A DNA stretch of 42,583 bases, from contig CAZPZZ010000020.1 in NCBI GenBank assembly GCA_964591245.1, positions 1-42,583 on the forward strand. Direction: 5' to 3'. Below the pieces are notes generated by a model. The model was given only the letters and a program-made list of their open reading frames with translations. It was not told where the DNA came from and made no database searches. The translations under genes were made by a program, and so were the position numbers. The DNA comes from CAZPZZ01 sp964591245. GTDB lineage: Bacteria; Acidobacteriota; Vicinamibacteria; Vicinamibacterales; UBA8438. How positions within the stretch are numbered: position 1 is the first letter of the stretch; each line of letters starts with the position of its first letter. Below, one piece after another: positions 15,444 to 23,255 of the stretch.

Positions 15444-17804
15444 ATGACTGATTCATATAAGCAATGTTGTTCGTTGCTCGCTCTCGTTCTGGCGCTTGTC
15501 GCCGCGAGTGTTTCCGTGTCCGCGCAGCGGCGCGACGGCGTGCCGGCGGTGTCGGCCCCGATCCGTCCCTTGGTGCTGAACACGGCCGAAGTACCACGGA
15601 TTCGCATCGTGCCGGTGGCCACCGGTCTGTCACATCCCTGGGGGATGGCCTTTCGGCGGAATGGTGACATTCTCATCACGGAACGTGATGAGGGAAAGTT
15701 GCGGGTGATTCGAGGCGGCCAGCTGCTCGATCGTGATATTCCGGGTGTACCTGAGGTCTTTGCCGAATCCGATCGAGCCGGTTTGATGGATGTCGCCGTA
15801 CACCCAGAGGATGATCGCGTCGTATATCTGACGTACTCCAAGTCGGTCGACCGAGATGGAGAATCGGGCGTGACCGTCGCGTTGGCGCGTGGGCGTCTGG
15901 ATGCCGGTGCGTTGACCGAGGTGCGTGACATCTTCGTTGCCCAGGGCCTCGACCGGGGTATTGCCGCGTCTCGTCTGATCTGGGGCGCCGATGACAATCT
16001 GTACATGACCGTGGGCGGGTCCTACGTTTTTGCCGACACGGGTAGCTATGCGCAGGATCCGATGACGCACTTTGGGAAGCTGATGCGGCTGACGGAGGAC
16101 GGTACAGCCGCTCCAGATAACCCGTTTGTGGGCGAATCCGACTACCTGCCAGAGATTTATTCGATGGGGCATCGCAACCAGCTCGGTCTGGCTTGGCATC
16201 CCGAGACTGGAGATCTTTGGGCAACTGAGAACGGGCCGCAGGGTGGTGATGAAGCGAACATTATTAGATCCGGGGCGAACTACGGTTGGCCGCTGGCATC
16301 CTACAGCCGTGAGTACTCTGGAGTACGGGTCAGTGACACACCCTGGCGACCGGAATTCGAGGATGCCGAGGTCCTCTGGTGGCCGTCGATCGGTCCCTCG
16401 GGACTGACTTTTTATGACGGACCACATTTTCCACAGTGGCAGGGTAACCTGATGGTGGGGTCAATGATGGAGGGTCGGATGCCCCGCACCGGTCACATCG
16501 ACCGGATCGTGTTCAACCGGCGCGGTCAGGAGATCCGCCGAGAAGCGATCTTGACGGAACTCAGACAGCGCGTGCGTGACGTGCGCCAGGGTCCCGACGG
16601 TTATCTGTATGTCTTGACGGACGAGGATGACGGCGTCCTGTTGCGTATCGAACCCGCCCGGGCCATTGTGGATCCGCCAGGGAGTACGATCATTATCGAC
16701 CGGGCGACAGAGGCGCGAGTACCTCCGCTGCTGGAGACTGAGTGGACGGCGGAACAGCGCGCACTGGTCGAGAAATATGCGCCAGACGGCGAGGCTGGTG
16801 CCGCGCTACGGACCTTGATTCGCGTACCGGCGTTGGCCGACCGTTTCATGCCGCTGCTGACGTATGTCAGTAGTGAGTCCACCTTGTCACCACGACATCG
16901 AGCCATCTTGATCTTGCGGGCTGCCTGGCTGACCCAGAATGCCTATCTGTGGTCGTCCCATGCCGCACGTCCCGATCATGGGCTGACCGTGGATGAGATC
17001 CGTGGGCTGGCTGAGGGCGCGAGCGATGAGTGGACGGCTTTCGAGCAGGTGTTGATCGGGCTTGCGGACGAGTTGTTCCGCAATGCATCGATTACGGATC
17101 GAACCTGGGCCGAACTGTCGAGGATGTACGACATGGAGGAACTGGCCGATGCGGTAGTGACGGTCAATGAAGTCACTGCATCCTCTATTCTGTTCAACTC
17201 CCTTGGAGTGCAACCGGACGAGGGAGCCACGATGCTCATCCCGAGTGATGACGTGGCGTACCGCGTCGAGGTCCCGGCTCGAGAGTCTCCGCTGGCGGTG
17301 CCACGAATCGAGCCTCTCGAGGGCGATGGGCTTCGTGTGGGGCGCACGCTCCGACAGCACGCCCGCTTGGCTGAGGCGTGGTACCAGAACCCGGGATATG
17401 TACTCAACGAAGAGGCCTCTCGGATGATCCCACACGATCGTGAGTTGCTGATCCTACGGACGGGGTGGAACGCGCAGGCCGTGTATGAGTGGGCGAAGCA
17501 CGTGGGCAGTGTTGGGCGTGCACGCGAGCACGGCCTTGAGCCTCAATGGATCGCGCAGGGTCAGGACGCCGCGCAGTGGAACGAACGTGAACGGGCACTT
17601 ATCGACGCCGCCGATGACATGTATCGCGACACAATGATTTCCGATGAGACGTGGTCAACTCTGTCGGAACACTATGATACCCATCAGCTGATGAGTATCG
17701 CGGCCACGGTCGCTCGCTATCGGAAAGTATCGATGACGCTGAATGCTTTTGGCGTTCAGCCATTGCCAGAGGATGAGCGCTTTCCGGTGCTAGAGGGGTA
17801 CTAG
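15444..17804 (+). CDS. PQQ-dependent sugar dehydrogenase fused to two carboxymuconolactone-decarboxylase-like domains
   Basis: A secreted fusion of 786 residues. ATG 15444 follows a strong AGGAGG by 7 nt; a signal peptide ends at VSVSAQ. Residues about 50-410 are a six-bladed soluble-glucose/sorbosone-dehydrogenase propeller: GLSHPWGMAF, ITERDEGKLRVI, MDVAVHP, MGHRNQLGLAWHP, ENGPQGGDEANII and a YGWPLASY region, as in aldose sugar dehydrogenases. Residues about 425-605 and 615-786 are two tandem CMD/AhpD-like helical domains, each with a LILR..W....Y.W..H core (LILRAAWLTQNAYLWSSH and LILRTGWNAQAVYEWAKH). Neither has the CxxC of AhpD peroxidases, so they probably act differently. Plain sugar dehydrogenases of this type are about 350-420 residues. 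Confidence 0.92.
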   Translation: MTDSYKQCCSLLALVLALVAASVSVSAQRRDGVPAVSAPIRPLVLNTAEVPRIRIVPVATGLSHPWGMAFRRNGDILITERDEGKLRVIRGGQLLDRDIPGVPEVFAESDRAGLMDVAVHPEDDRVVYLTYSKSVDRDGESGVTVALARGRLDAGALTEVRDIFVAQGLDRGIAASRLIWGADDNLYMTVGGSYVFADTGSYAQDPMTHFGKLMRLTEDGTAAPDNPFVGESDYLPEIYSMGHRNQLGLAWHPETGDLWATENGPQGGDEANIIRSGANYGWPLASYSREYSGVRVSDTPWRPEFEDAEVLWWPSIGPSGLTFYDGPHFPQWQGNLMVGSMMEGRMPRTGHIDRIVFNRRGQEIRREAILTELRQRVRDVRQGPDGYLYVLTDEDDGVLLRIEPARAIVDPPGSTIIIDRATEARVPPLLETEWTAEQRALVEKYAPDGEAGAALRTLIRVPALADRFMPLLTYVSSESTLSPRHRAILILRAAWLTQNAYLWSSHAARPDHGLTVDEIRGLAEGASDEWTAFEQVLIGLADELFRNASITDRTWAELSRMYDMEELADAVVTVNEVTASSILFNSLGVQPDEGATMLIPSDDVAYRVEVPARESPLAVPRIEPLEGDGLRVGRTLRQHARLAEAWYQNPGYVLNEEASRMIPHDRELLILRTGWNAQAVYEWAKHVGSVGRAREHGLEPQWIAQGQDAAQWNERERALIDAADDMYRDTMISDETWSTLSEHYDTHQLMSIAATVARYRKVSMTLNAFGVQPLPEDERFPVLEGY

Positions 17805-17823
17805 CGGTTTCGAATAAGTAAGA

Positions 17824-17854
17824 AAGGCTCCGGTCCTACGGGGACCGGAGCCTT
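17824..17854. terminator. Bidirectional intrinsic-type terminator hairpin
   Basis: AAGGCTCCGGTCC (17824-17836) and GGACCGGAGCCTT (17842-17854) form a perfect 13-bp stem with loop TACGG, 20 nt after the stop of the sugar dehydrogenase fusion. On the plus strand the stem is followed only by GATC. On the minus strand it is followed by TCTTACTTATTC, which is richer in T. It probably ends the fusion transcript and may also end a leftward transcript from 17856-18675. Confidence 0.75.
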
Positions 17855-17855
17855 G

Positions 17856-18675
17856 ATCGGTCTGCGTCGGCCGCGTTGGGTTACCCCGCTCTTGGGAGCC
17901 CATGCCACCAGCGCTGGAGGTCCCTACGAGGACGCCACCTCCGCAGAACCACAGCTATAGTTGTCCACAGGATCACCTCCTCACCCGGGCGTGTCACTAC
18001 GCACGGCGGGTCCCAACCCGCCCAGCCTCCGGATCGCCCGGCGTCTTCGGAGGCTGCCGCGCTTGGCGCGGACCACGGACGGCAGGGGTGATGTGGGGGT
18101 CACGCTGCCTCCCGTGCATCGTCGAAGATGTCGTATCCAATGTCAACGGTGGCAGAGACGGTTTCTCCACATACAATGTCTAGGTGATTTATCGTGACGA
18201 TCGTGGTGTTGAGTACATCCCGGTACCCCTTCCGACCCATGAGGTCACTGGCGCCGTCGCGTTGGACGCTCGTCGCCTGAGTCGTACGACCAAGCGCGCA
18301 TCGGTAGAACGCTATACGGGCACGGACGGCGCGGAGCTTGCGCAGCAGCCCCGGAGCCACCGCCGTCGCTGGACGGATCGTCAATGGCTTGCCTTTGAGG
18401 AATACCGGAGTGTGGAGGAGGAACGCTCACAAGAGGAAGCCCCCCGGGCGGCGGTCTGGGTCGTGCGGTCGCACGACCGTGATACCGAATCTGCTTGATG
18501 GGCAGCTGTGCACCTTTGAGGTGGCGTTTCAGCTACTCACGCAAGTGCAGTTGATATTGTCGAGGCCTCCCTTCCTCGGATCATGCACGAGCGGTGCAGT
18601 GGTCGGTGCCGATCGTGTCCGTGCGTCGCCTGAAACTCGTACAAAGCCGCAATTTATCGTGACAGGATCGGTGGC
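17856..18675. other. 820-bp gene-poor stretch with dense hairpins and unassigned small frames
   Basis: No recognisable gene lies here. Three adjacent GC-rich hairpins occupy 18005-18071: GGCGGGT/ACCCGCC (18005-18022), AGCCTCCG/CGGAGGCT (18024-18055) and CCGCGC/GCGCGG (18057-18071). On the minus strand AGGAGGTGATCC (about 17970-17981) exactly complements the 3' end of 16S rRNA and precedes short frames, including a GTG-started 14-codon one and a Trp/Arg-rich 32-codon one. Longer unassigned frames are 18184-18498 on the plus strand (104 codons) and 18100-18384 on the minus strand (94 codons). They overlap, so at most one is real; neither resembles a family I know. The promoter of the symporter gene should lie at the right end. 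Confidence 0.4.
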
Positions 18676-20616
18676 ATGACTGCCCTCGATGGCCTGATTC
18701 TGGTTGCGTTCGTCGTGTACGCCGTGAGCGTCGGACTCAGGAACCGCTGCCGTGCGTCGGAGAACCTGGAACAGTACTTTCTTGCCGGGCGATCATTGTC
18801 TGGTTGGAAGGCGGGGCTGAGCATGGCGGCGACACAATTTGCCGCAGATACTCCTTTACTTGTGACCGGCCTGGTGGCCACTGCCGGCATTTTCGGGTTG
18901 TGGCAGCTCTGGATCTTTGCGCTGACCTTTTTGTTGGTGGGGTTCGTTCTGGCTGGTGCGTGGCGCCGAGCCGGGGTGGTGACCGACGCCGAACTCACCG
19001 AGGTTCGCTATGGTGGGATGCCCGCGACTGTATTGCGAGGTGTCAAGGCGTTTTATTTCGGCACTGTCATCAACTGTGTCTCACTTGCCTGGGTACTCTT
19101 TGCGGCAGCCAAGATCGCCGAACCGTTCCTCCTATGGCATTTATGGTTGCCCGCGGGGTTCTTCGATCTTGTCGTCGATCTGGTGGAATTGGTTGGCGTA
19201 CCGCTGACGGTCGGAAGTGATACCGACCCGGTTGTATGGCTCAAGACCGCTAACAATTTATTGTCCCTTCTCATGATTCTTGCTGTCGTCGCGTTTTATT
19301 CGGCGACGGGAGGGCTACGCAGCGTTGTTGCGACTGATCTGGTCCAGATCGGAATCATGGGGGTGGGGACCTTGGCGTTCACGGTCTTCGTGGTGCGAGC
19401 GGCTGGTGGACTCCAGCAGATGACGACACAAGTACATGAACTCTTTGCGAACGGTGGCCCCGGAGGAATTCGCCCAGAGGAGATCCTGGCGTTTACGCCT
19501 GGATGGGGAAAGGACGTCACATTCACCGTACTCTCTCTGCTTGGGATGCTCTGGCTGATTAATTCCGTTTCGGATGGGAGTGGCTATCTGGCGCAGCGCG
19601 CGATGGCATGCCGTACCGACCGCGATGCAAAGACCGCGGCTGTGGTGTTCACGTTCACTCAGGTGCTCGTGCGAAGCCTCCTCTGGCTCCCGCTTGGTAT
19701 CGGGTTGCTCGTGCTGTTTCCGCCGGATCCGACGCTTGCTCCGGGGTTCTTGCAAGCTGATCGTGAAGCGACCTACGTGCGCGGCATGGCCGAATTATTA
19801 CCGTCAGGCGTGCGTGGGTTGATGTTCACCGGCATGCTTGCGGCGCTTGCCTCGACGGTGGACACGCACTTGAATTGGGGAGCTTCGTATTGGACGAATG
19901 ACATTTATCGGCGATTCATCTGTCAGGCGTGGTTGAAGGTCACTCCCTCCGGTCGCTCCCTTGTTTGGGTGGCCCGTGGAGCGAGCATTCTCACATTGAT
20001 GGTTGCCCTTGTGGTCATGACGCAACTGAGTTCGATCAACGAAGCGTGGCAGATCAACTTGTTGTTTGGGGCAGGGTTGGGCGTGGTTCTGGTGCTGCGT
20101 TGGTTGTGGTGGCGGATGAACGCATGGGCGGAGATCGCGGCGATGGTGGTTTCCTTTGCCGTGGCTCCGTTGCTCATCCATCATTTCGACGATACCCAGC
20201 AGCCACTTCGACTCTTGCTCGCAGCCGGCGCTTCGACGACAGCAGCCCTGCTGGCCATCCGTCTACGTGGCCCTGAGGATCTGGGGCACCTTGTGGCGTT
20301 CTACCGCCGGGTACGGCCGATCGGATTCTGGGGGCCCGTCGCCCGTGCCGCGGAGGGTTCAGGGGCACATCGAGCCGGTGTTGGGGCGCTCTGGCGTGCG
20401 TTGGGAGCGATGGTGCTGTGTGCGGTCACCGTGTTCTGCTTACTCGTCGGTTTTGGCACCTGGCTCGTGGGTAGTCCCTCTCCTGTCTGGGTTCCGTCGA
20501 CGCCGGTGTGGATTGGCTTCTTGCTCTTGACTGGACTTCTGGTCATCCCGGTGTGGTACCGGCTAGGGTACGGCTCTGGTGTCGAAGGACGTTCCCAGGT
20601 TCGGGATCCGTCCTGA
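18676..20616 (+). CDS. Sodium:solute symporter family (SSS) transporter
   Basis: An inner-membrane Na+-coupled symporter of 646 residues with about 13-14 hydrophobic segments. The ATG at 18676 follows AGGA by about 9 nt. Family landmarks: FLAGRSLSGWKAGLSMAATQF near residue 35 (the conserved YFLAGRS and the first unwound helix), YSATGGLRSVVATDLVQ near 215, DGSGYLAQRAMACRTDRDAK near 300, and MFTGMLAALASTVDTHLNW near 385 with its Ser/Thr-rich sodium-site helix. The C-terminal 120 residues add further helices, as in longer SSS members. The substrate (sugar, amino acid or carboxylate) cannot be told. The gene stands alone and precedes an outer-membrane DUF5916 gene by about 280 bp. Confidence 0.92.
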   Translation: MTALDGLILVAFVVYAVSVGLRNRCRASENLEQYFLAGRSLSGWKAGLSMAATQFAADTPLLVTGLVATAGIFGLWQLWIFALTFLLVGFVLAGAWRRAGVVTDAELTEVRYGGMPATVLRGVKAFYFGTVINCVSLAWVLFAAAKIAEPFLLWHLWLPAGFFDLVVDLVELVGVPLTVGSDTDPVVWLKTANNLLSLLMILAVVAFYSATGGLRSVVATDLVQIGIMGVGTLAFTVFVVRAAGGLQQMTTQVHELFANGGPGGIRPEEILAFTPGWGKDVTFTVLSLLGMLWLINSVSDGSGYLAQRAMACRTDRDAKTAAVVFTFTQVLVRSLLWLPLGIGLLVLFPPDPTLAPGFLQADREATYVRGMAELLPSGVRGLMFTGMLAALASTVDTHLNWGASYWTNDIYRRFICQAWLKVTPSGRSLVWVARGASILTLMVALVVMTQLSSINEAWQINLLFGAGLGVVLVLRWLWWRMNAWAEIAAMVVSFAVAPLLIHHFDDTQQPLRLLLAAGASTTAALLAIRLRGPEDLGHLVAFYRRVRPIGFWGPVARAAEGSGAHRAGVGALWRALGAMVLCAVTVFCLLVGFGTWLVGSPSPVWVPSTPVWIGFLLLTGLLVIPVWYRLGYGSGVEGRSQVRDPS

Positions 20617-20899
20617 GCCAATTGATCCGGTTGGGCCTCTCCATCTCGTTCGATGATGGTGTCGTGTGAGCGCCGCGTCTTCATGTCCTGCGTGAAAGAA
20701 GCAGGTTGCAAGACCAGTTCTGGAACCTCGACCATGACCTGTTCGCGTATTGCTATCGCAGGAGACGACGGAACATGGCACCACCCTTCGTACTCACGAT
20801 CCAGGCGTCGTGCATAACGTGAAAAGTGAAGGCTTGTTTGTTTTTGTACCGTCGACCGCCAGAATTCTAGCGTCGTCGGTTCGCTCCGCGCCCAACGCC
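20617..20899. other. Intergenic stretch before the first DUF5916 gene
   Basis: About 280 bp. The frame of the DUF5916 gene stays open to a TTG at 20750, but no ATG occurs before 20927 and the upstream codons look non-coding. I see no RNA gene or clear terminator. Confidence 0.35.
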
Positions 20900-23191
20900 G
20901 TGTCGGTACTCGTCCGAGTCGCGGTGATGAGCCTCGGTTGGCTCGCATGTACCGTCGCGACCGTGATGGCCCAACTGCCTACCGCAACCACTCTCGAGCC
21001 ATCGCCGCCCGGTAACGTGCTCCGGGCTGTTGCTGTAGACAGTCCACCGGTGCTTGATGGACGAATCATTGGAGATCCCATCTGGAACGACGTACCCGTG
21101 GCTGATGGATTCCTGCAAAGTACCCCGAATGAAGGGGCGCTTGCGACCGAGCACACAGAAGTCCGCGTGGTCTTTACGGTCGATACCGTGTTTATCGGTG
21201 TTGTCTGCTTTGACCGGGATCCACAGTCGCTTGTCGTCAGTGATAGCAGTCGTGATTCCTCAATGAACGATGCGGACAGCGTTCAGATCGTGATTGACAC
21301 GTTCCATGATGAGCAAAACGGTTTCATCTTCGGCACCACACCGGCCGGCCAGGAGTATGACGGTCAGGTTGCCAATGAAGGTGGAACCGGAAGTCTGTTT
21401 GGCAGTGGTGGACGTGGAGGCTTTTCCAGGGGAAGTGGTGGTGGGTTCAACCTCAATTGGGATGGAGTCTGGCAGGTTCGTACCACGGTTTCCGAAATTG
21501 GTTGGAGTGCCGAATTTGCCATTCCCTTCCGAACGATTCGCTATCCAACGCGCCCTGTCCAAACCTGGGGAATCAATATTCAGCGCAACATCCGTCGGAG
21601 GAATGAAACGTCATATTGGGCCCCTCTACCTCGTCAGTACAATCTCTACCGCATCTCTATGGCCGGCGATCTCGTCGATATCCAGCCCTCGGTTGGCTCG
21701 TCCAGTACGCTGCGACTCGCGCCCTACGCCATTGGTCAGTTGGCGAACCGCGAGGTTGCTGTTTCGACACCGACAATCGCCACGGGAGACTTTGGGGTTG
21801 ATCTCAAATATGGCGTCACCTCAGGGCTGACGTTGGACGCCACCTACAACACGGATTTTGCTCAGGTAGAGGTCGACAATCAACAGATCAATCTTGACCG
21901 CTTTAATCTGTTTTTTCCTGAAAAACGACCTTTCTTTCTGGAAAACGCCGGTGCATTTGCTGTGTCTAATGAAGGGCCAGCTCGAAGCCCGGACCTTGGC
22001 CAGACAGATCTGTTTTTCAGTCGTCGAATCGGAATTAGTGATTCCGGTCAACAGATCCCGATCTTGGCCGGATCCCGGCTTTCTGGCAAGGTGTCGAACA
22101 CGGTGACGGTTGGGTTCTTGAATATGCAGACGGAGACCGTCAATCAAGATACCCCAGCCAATAATTTTACCGTCGCACGCGTGCGTCGCGACTTGCCTAA
22201 TCGGTCCAGCCTCGGTGGTCTTTTCGTCAACCGTACGGCGACGGGGCCCTATGGTGGTCGGCATAACTACAATCGCACCTTTGCTCTTGATGGCCGGTGG
22301 GGTATCGGCGACAACGGTTTGGTACAAGGTTTTGTTGGACGAACCCAAACACCAGGTCGTACCGGTCGTGACCACGCGCTCAATTTTTCCGCGACCTATA
22401 GTTCTCCGGCATGGCGCGTCGTGAGCGGCTACCAAGAGAATGGTGAAGATTTCAATCCGGAGGTGGGCTTTCTACGACGCCCGGGAGGATTCAGAAAATT
22501 CGATCTTGGCGTCAACAACACATCCCGACCGAATGGTTTCTTGAAGTTCCAGGAATTTACGCCGCATATGAGTTTCACGAGATTCTGGAATCTCGGAGGA
22601 ACGATGGAGACGTCGTTCTTGCACTGGCACTTTACCGGCGAATTCAGTGATAGTTCGTCGGTGGGCACGTGGTACGACGTGAAGAGCGAGCACGTCTTTC
22701 GTTCATTCACGGTATCGGGCCTTGTGATTCCACCTGGGCGCTACGATTTCAGCGAAAACAACTATTCATTCAATTACAATCGCGCGGCTCCCATCAGCTT
22801 TGGTTTCAATACCGTTATCGGAGGGTTTTTCGGCGGACAGATCCGCACCGTGAGGCCATCGCTGCGCGCTCGGTACGGTGAGACCTTCAATGTGTCTCTG
22901 AGCTACAGTCGAAATGACATCGACCTGCCAGTTGGGAGCACGATTACCAATCTTGCGAGCATTCGACTTGCATACAACGTTTCACCGCGAGTCTTTGCAC
23001 AAGCGTTGATGCAGTACAACGACAGCGCAAAGGTCTGGTCATCCTATGTGCGTTTTGGCTGGTTGCAAGATGCCAATACAGGGCTTTTTATCGTCTACAA
23101 CGAAATTGAAGGTATCAGTGACTATGCGCCACTCGGGGCTGGGCGGAGCCTCATCGTGAAATACAGTTTTCTCCTTGATGTGCTGGAGTGA
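20900..23191 (+). CDS. DUF5916 protein: CBM9-like domain plus outer-membrane beta-barrel
   Basis: A secreted outer-membrane protein of about 763 residues. I chose the GTG at 20900, which gives a signal peptide with an Arg and a cut near TVMAQ; ATG 20927 is the alternative and no ribosome site decides. The N-terminal CBM9-like sandwich starts with PPVLDGRIIGDPIWNDVP and includes DADSVQIVIDTFHDEQNGFIF. It contains a Gly/Ser-rich insertion (about residues 155-180, nt 21379-21450) absent from the paralog at 28241. The DUF5916 barrel begins at YNTDFAQVEVDNQQ and LFFPEKRPFFLEN, followed by alternating aromatic strands to the C-terminus. Such proteins are common in Acidobacteriota and Bacteroidota; their role, perhaps glycan binding or transport, is not established. 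Confidence 0.88.
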   Translation: MSVLVRVAVMSLGWLACTVATVMAQLPTATTLEPSPPGNVLRAVAVDSPPVLDGRIIGDPIWNDVPVADGFLQSTPNEGALATEHTEVRVVFTVDTVFIGVVCFDRDPQSLVVSDSSRDSSMNDADSVQIVIDTFHDEQNGFIFGTTPAGQEYDGQVANEGGTGSLFGSGGRGGFSRGSGGGFNLNWDGVWQVRTTVSEIGWSAEFAIPFRTIRYPTRPVQTWGINIQRNIRRRNETSYWAPLPRQYNLYRISMAGDLVDIQPSVGSSSTLRLAPYAIGQLANREVAVSTPTIATGDFGVDLKYGVTSGLTLDATYNTDFAQVEVDNQQINLDRFNLFFPEKRPFFLENAGAFAVSNEGPARSPDLGQTDLFFSRRIGISDSGQQIPILAGSRLSGKVSNTVTVGFLNMQTETVNQDTPANNFTVARVRRDLPNRSSLGGLFVNRTATGPYGGRHNYNRTFALDGRWGIGDNGLVQGFVGRTQTPGRTGRDHALNFSATYSSPAWRVVSGYQENGEDFNPEVGFLRRPGGFRKFDLGVNNTSRPNGFLKFQEFTPHMSFTRFWNLGGTMETSFLHWHFTGEFSDSSSVGTWYDVKSEHVFRSFTVSGLVIPPGRYDFSENNYSFNYNRAAPISFGFNTVIGGFFGGQIRTVRPSLRARYGETFNVSLSYSRNDIDLPVGSTITNLASIRLAYNVSPRVFAQALMQYNDSAKVWSSYVRFGWLQDANTGLFIVYNEIEGISDYAPLGAGRSLIVKYSFLLDVLE

Positions 23192-23255
23192 TCCGTGTCC
23201 CGGCGAGCGGTGCTCACGCCAAGAGTAGCCCGCCACTAGACGTGATTGGACCTTC

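Noticed and set aside
17970..17981. Fragment of 16S rRNA 3' end (GGATCACCTCCT)
   Set aside because: Only 12 bases match; the flanks are not rRNA. It is better read as a chance or real Shine-Dalgarno on the other strand.
18100..18498. Overlapping small frames on both strands (104 and 94 codons)
   Set aside because: Both have passable codons but neither resembles a family, starts are GTG or TTG, and they overlap antisense. They are described with the intergenic stretch instead of being called as genes.
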